The notes below the pieces were generated by a model. The model saw nothing but the letters and a program-made list of their open reading frames with translations. It was not told the DNA's origin and did not search any database. 23,408 bases of DNA, from positions 1 to 23,408 of the IMG/VR virus record IMGVR_UViG_3300012936_000176; one strand, given 5' to 3'. Position 1 is the first letter of the stretch; every line of letters begins with the position of its first letter. The stretch is from a virus. Made by a program: the position numbers and the translations under genes. This document shows, piece after piece, positions 7,134 through 14,142 of the stretch.

Positions 7134-8527
7134 TACTCGCTCTTTCTCAACAGACTTTTAAGTCGATCTGTTGCATCTACTTGTGGATCCGCATCCATAT
7201 TATTTTCAGCAACGTTCTCACCTGCGGGTGCTACACTGCTTTTTGTTTTTAGTTTTTGATAGATGCTGGTTACCCCGCCATCATCTTGTTGTTCATCCTC
7301 GTCCAAATCTTCAATTTTCAAACTGTCCATGTTGAACTTGAGATCCAGTTTACTGCCAACACCACTGCTACTACGTGTTTTCATAAACTGTATTTGTACC
7401 CTGCCACGTTCACGCATAGCTCTACTGCTGAAGATACCAATCAAGTTATCTGCTGTATTGATCTTACTAATACCGCCTGCAATATGGCTGTGGTCAAATT
7501 CTATTTCATCAACTGCACTTCTGTTCAACTGCGAAGCAGTAACAAACAGTATGCCCAGCTCAGTTGCTAGGTTACGCAATTCTTCACTTACAAATTTGTC
7601 TTTGATAAATTGATCACTTGGATTTACTTTTACTGTTACTGGCATCATCAAGTCCAAGTAATCTACCAACAGTGCATCAACATGCAAGTTGTGTTGTATC
7701 TGATATTCACGCAAATATGCTTTGACGTCATTGACTGTGCTACCATTTTTCATTTGCACAACCTGTAGACGTCCTGCTTTCTTACTTGCCATCTTTACAC
7801 GTAGTTCAACATCACTGCTGTTTTTCATTACGTCTTTTGTACCCATGCCTGTTAGCATGGCATCCAATCTCATACAACACAGTTCTTCACTAAGTTCCAA
7901 ACTGATGTACACAACGTTCTTGCCTTGCAGTGCCCAGTTCAGTGCCATGTTCTGCATGAACAAACTTTTACCACTACCACTGCCACCTGCAAAAATGTTT
8001 AGTTCACCTGGATTGAATCCTCCATACAACACTCTGTCAAATGTCTCCCAGCCTGTGCTGTTTTGACCTCTGTTGTCTTTGATGCTTTGTATACGTCCTG
8101 CGGGATCATCCCAATAGTTTGTACCAAAGTCTTTGGCAAGTCCAATCTCAGTTGCTTCTTTGATAATGCCTTCAACTGTGCCATACTCTTTGCGTTCAAG
8201 TTTGTCAGCACTTGCAAGTATTGCCGCCTCCAGTGCTTTGTGTCTACAGAACTGTTCAAAGTTATCCATAAACCAGTTTTTGTGTTCTGTGCTTAGTCTG
8301 TCACTTACATCTTGTACTTCAACGCCATTGACTGCACGTACTTGATCCAGCATGGGAACATCTTGATATTCTTCTGCATGCTTTTGTATAAAATCTACTG
8401 TGTCTCTGTATTGTCTATCAAAGTAACTGCTTTTCAGAATAGCATTACAACGCACAAACAAGTCCTTGTCTGCCAACAAGAACTCCAAGTACAGTTTTTG
8501 TAAATCTGCGCTGTAGTCTTCGCTCAT
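7133..8527 (-). CDS. 41: Replicative DNA helicase (T4 gp41 / DnaB type)
   Basis: A 464-residue hexameric helicase of the RecA-fold DnaB family, which unwinds the fork 5'-3' and works with the primase. The N-terminal helical domain spans about 1-150. Walker A GGSGSGKS is at 181-188 and Walker B LLVDYLDL at 286-293. A later segment, FVTASQLNRSAV, matches helicase motif H3. The acidic, low-complexity C-terminal tail follows about residue 400. Length agrees with T4 gp41. It lies downstream of the primase and a small protein in one operon, joined by ATGA to the gene upstream. Confidence 0.95.
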   Translation of the reverse strand: MSEDYSADLQKLYLEFLLADKDLFVRCNAILKSSYFDRQYRDTVDFIQKHAEEYQDVPMLDQVRAVNGVEVQDVSDRLSTEHKNWFMDNFEQFCRHKALEAAILASADKLERKEYGTVEGIIKEATEIGLAKDFGTNYWDDPAGRIQSIKDNRGQNSTGWETFDRVLYGGFNPGELNIFAGGSGSGKSLFMQNMALNWALQGKNVVYISLELSEELCCMRLDAMLTGMGTKDVMKNSSDVELRVKMASKKAGRLQVVQMKNGSTVNDVKAYLREYQIQHNLHVDALLVDYLDLMMPVTVKVNPSDQFIKDKFVSEELRNLATELGILFVTASQLNRSAVDEIEFDHSHIAGGISKINTADNLIGIFSSRAMRERGRVQIQFMKTRSSSGVGSKLDLKFNMDSLKIEDLDEDEQQDDGGVTSIYQKLKTKSSVAPAGENVAENNMDADPQVDATDRLKSLLRKSE

Positions 8528-8733
8528 ATTTGTCCCGTCAATTTCATAGTTATATAGTCTTCTTTACTATAACACTGTATAAACATACTGTCAAGATTGT
8601 TGTTTAGATAACTGCGTGTTTCTTTTTGCCAGAAATCTGTCCACAACACCCAACGATTTGCGGATACCCTAACAGGTATCCAAGCAAACTTTTTGTTCCA
8701 AAATACCTTTTGTTTGCGTTCTGCATAAAACAT
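8524..8733 (-). CDS. Small hypothetical protein between helicase and primase genes
   Basis: A 69-residue protein rich in aromatic and basic residues (Trp, Phe, Tyr, Lys). I use the ATG at 8733, one base after the primase stop, rather than an in-frame ATG at 8790 that would overlap the primase. It ends in an ATGA overlap with the helicase gene. The family is not recognised. Position suggests a link to the primosome. Confidence 0.72.
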   Translation of the reverse strand: MFYAERKQKVFWNKKFAWIPVRVSANRWVLWTDFWQKETRSYLNNNLDSMFIQCYSKEDYITMKLTGQI

Positions 8734-8734
8734 A

Positions 8735-9757
8735 CTATTTACACCGTGACTTGGAAAGGATCTTGATCTTGGTGCTCGATGTCTCAACATTCTCCAATAT
8801 ACTCCTCACTGTAAACAATCTACCATAGTGTTCAACTGCTTCGCCCACATCTTTTATGTTGTCGTCCCATTCAGGAAACGCAACACTCCAGCCACGTTTG
8901 ATTGCTGTGTTTATTGTATCTCTGCCTGCAACATCAAAGTCAGGACACAGTATAATGTCTTTGCCCAAGTCTTCGATTATACTGCACTGTGTTGCGCTTG
9001 GCGTATTACCAGCCAGTGCAACTCCGCCAGTGAGCAGTGCATCAAACTGTCCTTCTGTTACAATAACTTTGTCGTGTGTTTTTTGTGCATCCAAGTTGAA
9101 TACAAAATGACTTGGACTTTGCAAATAGTACTTGGGCATTGCTTCTGGTCTGTGTTCTGGCACCCAACGTGCAGTGTAGCCCACTGTTTCGCCTTTGTAC
9201 ACAAATGGCAGTATTACTCTGTTGGCAAAGTGCATGTGTGGACTCCAATGCCAGTTTTCGTGAAAGTCTAGTCCACGTTTCATTAGATATGTACAAGCCA
9301 GTGCTAGTTTGTCCAGTTCTTTTTTGTCCAGTTGATCTATTGGATAGTTGCCAATTGGATGACTGCGAGGTGGCAACTCCATGCTTTGCCATTTGATAAC
9401 TGTCTTTTTAGTTTCTTCTTCTGGCAAGTAGTGTTTGCTGATATCTCTAGCATCTTGTTCTTTGAGCAACTCCAAGTTTACACGTTGGATATCGCTTTCA
9501 TCAGCACCCATTACTTTGAGTAATTTGCTCAGTCTGCCACCAATGCGTCTATCATCGCTCCAGCCAGTAGCAAAGCCACAATTGAAACAATTGTAACGAA
9601 ACTTGCCTTCTTCAAACAAGAATCCACCTCTGCCTTTTGTGTCTGGTCTGCTCTCTCCATTTTGTGTACACATTGGACAATTACCATGTGTCCAACCACT
9701 AGGAGTTTGCTTCCAGCCATAAGGCATGTGCTTGCGAATAAAATCCAATACTATCAT
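8735..9757 (-). CDS. 61: DNA primase (T4 gp61 / DnaG type)
   Basis: A 340-residue primase that makes RNA primers on the lagging strand with the gp41 helicase. The N-terminal zinc site uses Cys27, Cys30, Cys57 and Cys60 (CPMC and CFNC). A TOPRIM domain follows, with the conserved glutamate in VTEGQFDA (Glu235) and the DxD pair in CPDFDVAG (Asp273, Asp275). Length matches gp61-type primases. It is the first gene of the leftward replication operon. Its ATG sits 7 nt downstream of a strong -10 box, at the predicted transcription start. Confidence 0.93.
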   Translation of the reverse strand: MIVLDFIRKHMPYGWKQTPSGWTHGNCPMCTQNGESRPDTKGRGGFLFEEGKFRYNCFNCGFATGWSDDRRIGGRLSKLLKVMGADESDIQRVNLELLKEQDARDISKHYLPEEETKKTVIKWQSMELPPRSHPIGNYPIDQLDKKELDKLALACTYLMKRGLDFHENWHWSPHMHFANRVILPFVYKGETVGYTARWVPEHRPEAMPKYYLQSPSHFVFNLDAQKTHDKVIVTEGQFDALLTGGVALAGNTPSATQCSIIEDLGKDIILCPDFDVAGRDTINTAIKRGWSVAFPEWDDNIKDVGEAVEHYGRLFTVRSILENVETSSTKIKILSKSRCK

Positions 9758-9763
9758 ATGTTG

Positions 9764-9792
9764 ATATTAGCTTCTATATACAACTTTGTCAA
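9764..9792 (-). promoter_or_regulatory. Sigma-70-type early promoter for the primase operon
   Basis: Minus strand: TTGACA (9787-9792), 17-nt spacer, TAATAT (9764-9769), then CAACAT and the ATG. It lies within the last codons of the structural-type gene. Predicted +1 is the A of the start codon at 9757. Confidence 0.8.
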
Positions 9793-10543
9793 GAGTTCCG
9801 ACGTTGGTAACGTCTGGTGTGTGTACCAATCTTACATACTGATACATTCCGTAAAAAGTGTAAAACCTCAAGCCTGTTTGTGCGCTCACTGTGTAGCTTT
9901 GGCTGGGTACGTCAAACCAGTCACTTGTAAGAGGTTGTAAACTTAGACTTGCTTGAAACTTGTATACACCTGTGTAATTTGTTGTGTAAACTACTGCCGT
10001 TTGCAATCCAGTTCTGCTGTCAGTTTGTGCAGTTCCTTCCATTCTTCCACCAATGCGATCATCACCGCTGGTTTGGAATGTGCTAACTGTAATGCTATCT
10101 GTCCCTTCTGGTAGTGCTCCGTCTTTTACTTCTAACACAAATGTAATTCTATTGTTCTGATCACTACTACCACCGTAACTACCAACTACTCCTGCTTCTT
10201 TGTAAGTTATTACTAAGTCGTACAATTTCTTTGTGAGAGTGAATGTTTCTTCGTGATCCAGTTTGAGTACCATTTTGCCCTGCTGATAATCTTCAGGAAT
10301 AAGTGATTTAGTAATTGCTGTTTTTTTATTTTGTCTATCAATAATAGTTGCAGTGTAAGTTTTATTGTGCAACGGCTGTGGTTTACGATCAGTATTCTTT
10401 AGAAAAAAGTCAAAGTCTACATTTAGACCTCTATACGCACAAAGTGGTTTGTGATTATCAGGACCGTAATAAGTTGTGCCTCTGCGAGTTGGCACAAGTA
10501 CTTCGCCTTGTTGATTATATTGATATACAGTTGCTTGATACAT
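9767..10543 (-). CDS. Probable virion structural protein, beta-rich
   Basis: A 258-residue protein rich in Thr, Tyr, Val and Gly with many short strand-like segments, as in Ig-like or fibre/baseplate proteins. The start is placed at the ATG at 10543. An ATG at 10573 lies upstream of the late box, whereas 10543 has GGAG directly before it, on the predicted 12-nt leader. The segment YRGLNVDFDFFLKN is of a kind I recall in structural proteins of marine T4-like phages. It is a late gene inserted between early operons, and its 3' end contains the primase promoter. Confidence 0.75.
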   Translation of the reverse strand: MYQATVYQYNQQGEVLVPTRRGTTYYGPDNHKPLCAYRGLNVDFDFFLKNTDRKPQPLHNKTYTATIIDRQNKKTAITKSLIPEDYQQGKMVLKLDHEETFTLTKKLYDLVITYKEAGVVGSYGGSSDQNNRITFVLEVKDGALPEGTDSITVSTFQTSGDDRIGGRMEGTAQTDSRTGLQTAVVYTTNYTGVYKFQASLSLQPLTSDWFDVPSQSYTVSAQTGLRFYTFYGMYQYVRLVHTPDVTNVGTLDKVVYRS

Positions 10544-10560
10544 TTCTAAATCTCCACTAG

Positions 10561-10568
10561 TATTTAGT
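10561..10568 (-). promoter_or_regulatory. T4-type late promoter
   Basis: Minus strand reads ACTAAATA. Predicted +1 is near 10555, the first G of GGAGATTTAGAA, directly ahead of the ATG at 10543. It therefore decides the start codon of the structural-type gene. Confidence 0.7.
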
Positions 10569-10586
10569 TGCATAAGTATCTTTGTA

Positions 10587-10967
10587 ATGAATACAATAGC
10601 TAAGAAATATCAAAAATTGTTAGATGATTTTCCTTTTTTGACTCTCGTAAGTTATGGCGGCAACGAATATGTTGGCATTGTACAAAATGTTGACAACAGT
10701 TTGGCTAGCATGTATAACTTCGACAGTATCAAAACAACAGAACAAAAACAAAAATTCTTAGACTTGGGAGAAGAATGGTGGTGGGGTACTAATCGTATGA
10801 TACCTATCAACATTATTTTTAGAACTGCATTTGACGAATTCAAACACTGTTTGATTACCATGAGTGTAAAAGACTTCAACGTGGTACACGGGCCAGTTAT
10901 TAGCCTCAATAATCTAAATCAAAAACGTGTCAAACGCAGAAACATTCAGCTGGTGCGTAGAGTCTGA
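10587..10967 (+). CDS. Conserved hypothetical protein, plus strand
   Basis: A 126-residue protein and the only confident rightward gene in the window. A beta-type N-terminal part (LVSYGGNEYVGIVQN) is followed by a Trp-rich segment (GEEWWWGTNR) and a basic C-terminus (NQKRVKRRNIQLVRRV). I recognise the pattern as a widely conserved unknown of marine T4-like phages. It diverges from the structural-type gene with only 14 nt to the upstream ATG of that frame. Its 3' end overlaps the oppositely oriented oxygenase gene by 22 nt. No good ribosome site or rightward promoter is visible. Confidence 0.85.
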   Translation: MNTIAKKYQKLLDDFPFLTLVSYGGNEYVGIVQNVDNSLASMYNFDSIKTTEQKQKFLDLGEEWWWGTNRMIPINIIFRTAFDEFKHCLITMSVKDFNVVHGPVISLNNLNQKRVKRRNIQLVRRV

Positions 10968-11704
10968 TTCTTTTGAGGATCAATAATTCGCAAACGTCTT
11001 GCAGTAGTTTTTTCTGCGGCATGTAACAGCAACCCACGTCTAATTGAGTCGCTATGATTTGGCATACTACTGTGCATGACTCGTGGATGCCAGCAGACAA
11101 AACTGCCGGCTGGTGCTAGGTGTTGCTTGTAGTTGTCACTGAAAAATATATCAAAATGACTTTGATCAGCATACATGTTTTGATAATAGTCATAGATATA
11201 CTTGTGTGTACCAGGAACATATCCTGTAGCACCATTGTCTGGTGTAAAGTCACACAACATTACCATAAACTGCAATCCCAACAATCCTTCAGTGTATTTG
11301 AATTCTTTGAATCTATAGGGTGTATCAATGTGTGGACGAACAAAGTTCATACCTGGGTACAAACAAATAAAATCACACATGTACCATTCCCAATTGTTTT
11401 CACCAAAGGCGGCATCTGCACACTCGCCTAGTTTGGGTTTGATAATGTTATCAATATAATGATTGCCTCTTGGCTCATCTGTCCAATAGTAAGCCCAATC
11501 AATGTCTTTGATGTTCTCACCTTTTTCTAATTTTTCTTCTAGTTGTTGCCAACCCCACCATTTCAATGCTTTGGTGTGACCTCGTTCCGGATTGAACTCT
11601 GAGGCCCATTGGTTGATTTCTTCAATTGAGTCTTTGTCAAATGCATCTTGATGTACTGTAAATCCGACATCATTTATTTCTTGTACAAATCTATCTTTAT
11701 CCAT
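10946..11704 (-). CDS. 2-oxoglutarate/Fe(II) dioxygenase, phytanoyl-CoA hydroxylase type
   Basis: A 252-residue oxygenase of the PhyH family. The iron triad is visible: His125-x-Asp127 (RPHID) and the distal His211 (WHPRVMHSS), with Arg222 in the following segment positioned to bind 2-oxoglutarate. Substrates in the family range from lipids to small metabolites and nucleobases. The phage substrate cannot be told. A ribosome site (AGGA) precedes the ATG, 1 nt after the stop of the DnaE-like gene. Marine phages often carry members of this family. The last seven codons overlap the plus-strand gene. Confidence 0.85.
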   Translation of the reverse strand: MDKDRFVQEINDVGFTVHQDAFDKDSIEEINQWASEFNPERGHTKALKWWGWQQLEEKLEKGENIKDIDWAYYWTDEPRGNHYIDNIIKPKLGECADAAFGENNWEWYMCDFICLYPGMNFVRPHIDTPYRFKEFKYTEGLLGLQFMVMLCDFTPDNGATGYVPGTHKYIYDYYQNMYADQSHFDIFFSDNYKQHLAPAGSFVCWHPRVMHSSMPNHSDSIRRGLLLHAAEKTTARRLRIIDPQKNQTLRTS

Positions 11705-11705
11705 A

Positions 11706-12275
11706 TTACTGTCCTAATTGCTCACACAATAAATTCATGTGTACTACTACAACCATTGCATAGCTCACTGCGTGTGCTTTTTTGAAGTAGTATGCTTTAT
11801 TATCGTTTACGGGTTTTTTCCAAACCTCTTTCATTATCGTTGGCCACCCTTTGTCTTGTAGGTGACGTTTTGCTGGTCTGATCACTGCCAGTGTTGCCGC
11901 TAATTGTTCTACCGAGGACGGTTTCAATTGCTTCAATAGACTGTCGTGCCCGCTTAGATGAAAAAGCTGATCTACGAAGTCTTTGTGCTCCAGAAGTTCC
12001 CATAGTGGTTCCCTTTCCATTAGTTGTGTTAAATGTTTGTCATCTACAACATCTTTATAGATGCTGAGATTCAGCAGATCCAACTTGAAAAAGCCCATGT
12101 TGTCTGCTTCGCTGTGTTCAACTGTACACACACTGGTGAATGGATTACTAGGTACTTTGTGAAAGTAGACACCTGTATTATGTTTTCTATTCTTTAATCT
12201 GGCTGGTACATGTTTGAATAACTCTAGTGCTTGCTGTCTATCAGCAAAGTCAATGTCAATATCAGGTAGTCCCAT
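11706..12275 (-). CDS. Miniature DnaE-like (Pol III alpha) polymerase core protein
   Basis: A 189-residue protein aligning with separate blocks of bacterial DnaE. PDIDIDF (4-10) matches PDFDVDF with two catalytic Asp (7, 9). HNTGVYFHKVP (32-42) matches the STHAAGVVI block. MGFFKLDLLNL (60-70) matches the GLVKFDFLGL block with the third catalytic Asp (66). The stretch from about 100 to 134 (LFHLSGHDSLLKQLKP, then LAVIRP) matches VFQLESRGM..LIKRLQP..ALFRP. FKKAHAVSYA (164-173) matches FNKSHSAAYAL. A bacterial DnaE has more than 1,000 residues. Here the PHP domain, the palm stretch between the first two blocks, and the beta-clamp and OB parts are missing. AGGAG precedes the ATG. It overlaps the zinc-finger gene by 14 nt. 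Activity is unknown. Confidence 0.8.
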   Translation of the reverse strand: MGLPDIDIDFADRQQALELFKHVPARLKNRKHNTGVYFHKVPSNPFTSVCTVEHSEADNMGFFKLDLLNLSIYKDVVDDKHLTQLMEREPLWELLEHKDFVDQLFHLSGHDSLLKQLKPSSVEQLAATLAVIRPAKRHLQDKGWPTIMKEVWKKPVNDNKAYYFKKAHAVSYAMVVVVHMNLLCEQLGQ

Positions 12276-12969
12276 CTATCATCTCCTGTACAAATTGAGC
12301 ATCATGCGGATTGAGTTTTGTTTTTTTACCCCAATGATCTGCATCGATACTATTAGCTATTCTGCCAAAACAATCTTCTGGCATGTTTCCTAGCGCATTT
12401 TGCGCTCGCTTACTGCTGAGTATAATCCATGGACTTATCTTTCCCATTTCAACCCAATCAGCAATAAGATATCCACTGGCACGTTCCCAAAATTCTGTGA
12501 AGTATTCTGTAGTACTTGCATGTTCTACAAAACGTTCTAATGCACGTTCTACACTTTCACGTTTACAATGAGCCTGCACAAACAACAAATACATTTTGTC
12601 TGTGGGCCAATCTTTTAGTTTGGCTTTGTTTTTGATCAACCAACGTGTAAATTGTTCTTGGTCAATTACTCGTGTGTTGATACAATAGTTACCATATTTT
12701 ACAAAGGCTGTGTAGTATTGACTGTCCACAAAGTCCTTGTACTCTTTTGGTTTGCTTTGCATTTCAATTCTATAAAACAAATCATAACTTGTAAAGCCTA
12801 CCAAGACATCTTGATTATCTTTTGCTTGCCAACGTCTTTTCTTTTCACAACTGTGTGCCATGAGTGTGCTTTCACGTTGAAAGCTCTTTTTGCAGTATTC
12901 ACATGTGAATGTGCCTTTTTTCAATGATACTTTTCCTACTGCGGTTACCAACTGTTCTGCTGTGGTCAT
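12262..12969 (-). CDS. Zinc-finger protein of unknown function
   Basis: A 235-residue protein with an N-terminal zinc finger: FTCEYCKKSFQRESTLMAHSC gives Cys23, Cys26, His39 and Cys41 in a C2H2/C2HC spacing. The rest is helical and basic/aromatic with no recognised motif. The ATG overlaps the upstream stop (ATGA), and the 3' end overlaps the DnaE-like gene by 14 nt, so tight co-expression is expected. The zinc finger could give DNA contact to the small DnaE-like partner, which is inference from adjacency. Confidence 0.78.
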   Translation of the reverse strand: MTTAEQLVTAVGKVSLKKGTFTCEYCKKSFQRESTLMAHSCEKKRRWQAKDNQDVLVGFTSYDLFYRIEMQSKPKEYKDFVDSQYYTAFVKYGNYCINTRVIDQEQFTRWLIKNKAKLKDWPTDKMYLLFVQAHCKRESVERALERFVEHASTTEYFTEFWERASGYLIADWVEMGKISPWIILSSKRAQNALGNMPEDCFGRIANSIDADHWGKKTKLNPHDAQFVQEMIDGTT

Positions 12970-13433
12970 TTGAACAGCTCTTTGATTTGTTTTTTATCCA
13001 AACCTAATTCTTCAGCCACTGCAACAAAATCTTGCTTGTCGTTTGTACTTACCAACAATTCTAATTCATCGTCGTTATATGTTGGATAAAGTTCCTGCAA
13101 CCATTTGAGCAGTTTACCTGCTTTGCCTTTTTTCTGTTTGCTGGGTGGGATCCACGGATGAAACTGATTCATACCCAAGCCCACACACTGTAGCAGTTTG
13201 AATTGCAGTTCAGGTTCTTTGCGAAGTATGTTGTAGTGTTTGTTTACCAGTTCATTTGTAAGTGCCAAGTAATGATATTCAATGTCTGGATTTTTTGTTT
13301 GCACTGCACTGGTATAGCGCATGAGTACAAAGATGCCCAACTTCTTTTGTTCTTCTTCAGTCAAACTATCCCACCACGCTCTATCACGTTGGTCAATAGC
13401 TCGCATCTCTTCTTTTATTGTTAGTTTACTCAT
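12966..13433 (-). CDS. Hypothetical protein
   Basis: A 155-residue helical, charged protein. The ATG at 13433 shares its A with the stop of the membrane protein gene upstream (TAATG). An in-frame TTG two codons earlier is less likely. The C-terminal part (DKQDFVAVAEELGLDKKQIKELF) resembles a small helical domain of the helix-hairpin kind. No family is recognised. It is coupled to the zinc-finger gene by ATGA. Confidence 0.75.
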   Translation of the reverse strand: MSKLTIKEEMRAIDQRDRAWWDSLTEEEQKKLGIFVLMRYTSAVQTKNPDIEYHYLALTNELVNKHYNILRKEPELQFKLLQCVGLGMNQFHPWIPPSKQKKGKAGKLLKWLQELYPTYNDDELELLVSTNDKQDFVAVAEELGLDKKQIKELFK

Positions 13434-13645
13434 TACCAAAATCCAAGTGTTCTTCCGTTACCTACTATTATAAAGCCACATGTAACAATATGCAAGACAA
13501 TCCAGAAGGTTCTAAATGCCAATGCACGTTTTACATCTGTTTGCGATATAGGTAAAAATTCAGGCTTGTCCTCATCATTGAGTCCAACTGGCATGCCAAC
13601 TGTTCTAGCCCAAAACTTTAGAAATCTACGTTGCCCGCTCACCAT
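13433..13645 (-). CDS. Small membrane protein
   Basis: A 70-residue protein with a basic, cytosolic-looking N-terminus and one hydrophobic segment at about 45-63 (RTFWIVLHIVTCGFIIVGNG). The start overlaps the upstream gene by 7 nt. From memory, the central PEFLPIS and C-terminal VGNGR..GFW resemble a small conserved protein of T4-like marine phages of unknown function. Confidence 0.72.
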   Translation of the reverse strand: MVSGQRRFLKFWARTVGMPVGLNDEDKPEFLPISQTDVKRALAFRTFWIVLHIVTCGFIIVGNGRTLGFW

Positions 13646-14142
13646 AAATCCTCTGTGCTGAGTACATCAGGTATCTTGTTTACTTCTTTTACAAAGTATA
13701 CGCATTTTGGATTGTCTTTGTCTTCCAATGGTACTGTTAGTATATGTCCAAACTTTAGTTTTGGAAAGTACCATTTGACTTCTTGATAGATGTTTACAAT
13801 TTCTATTTCATCAAAACTTGGAATAAAACCTGTGATTGGATTGAACACAAATGCTTTGAAGCCTCTGTCGTTCAAACTTGTTACTGGCAGTACTTCTGGA
13901 TCTCCCACTGTTGGATCACACACAATAATGCTCCAATCCAATGGTACTTTTACAAACCCATCTCCAATTTTTAGCACAGCCGCAGGACTATTGAAACTTT
14001 CTAAAAACACCAATGGTACAAAAATGTAATCTGCATTTTTGGTATCGCTGTAATCCAGTACACAATATCTAATATCATCTACTTCTTCTGGTACAAAGTC
14101 CAAGTCGTAACATTCATTCTCTACTGTCAATATTTTTGTCAT
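13639..14142 (-). CDS. Hypothetical beta-rich protein next to uvsW
   Basis: A 167-residue acidic protein, mostly strand-like with many Val, Ile, Phe and Pro residues, and no catalytic motif seen. It is coupled to the UvsW gene by an ATGA overlap and to the membrane protein gene by 7 nt, so it belongs to the uvsW operon. Function not recognised. Confidence 0.78.
   Translation of the reverse strand: MTKILTVENECYDLDFVPEEVDDIRYCVLDYSDTKNADYIFVPLVFLESFNSPAAVLKIGDGFVKVPLDWSIIVCDPTVGDPEVLPVTSLNDRGFKAFVFNPITGFIPSFDEIEIVNIYQEVKWYFPKLKFGHILTVPLEDKDNPKCVYFVKEVNKIPDVLSTEDLW

Noticed and set aside
8736-8741. TAAATA near the start of the small gene between primase and helicase
   Set aside because: It is only two bases from the ATG and contains the primase stop codon. 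The spacing does not fit a late promoter serving that start.
10965-10982. Hairpin TGATTC-TTTTGA-GGATCA as a terminator between the convergent genes
   Set aside because: The stem is short with a G-T pair, and no T-run follows on either strand.
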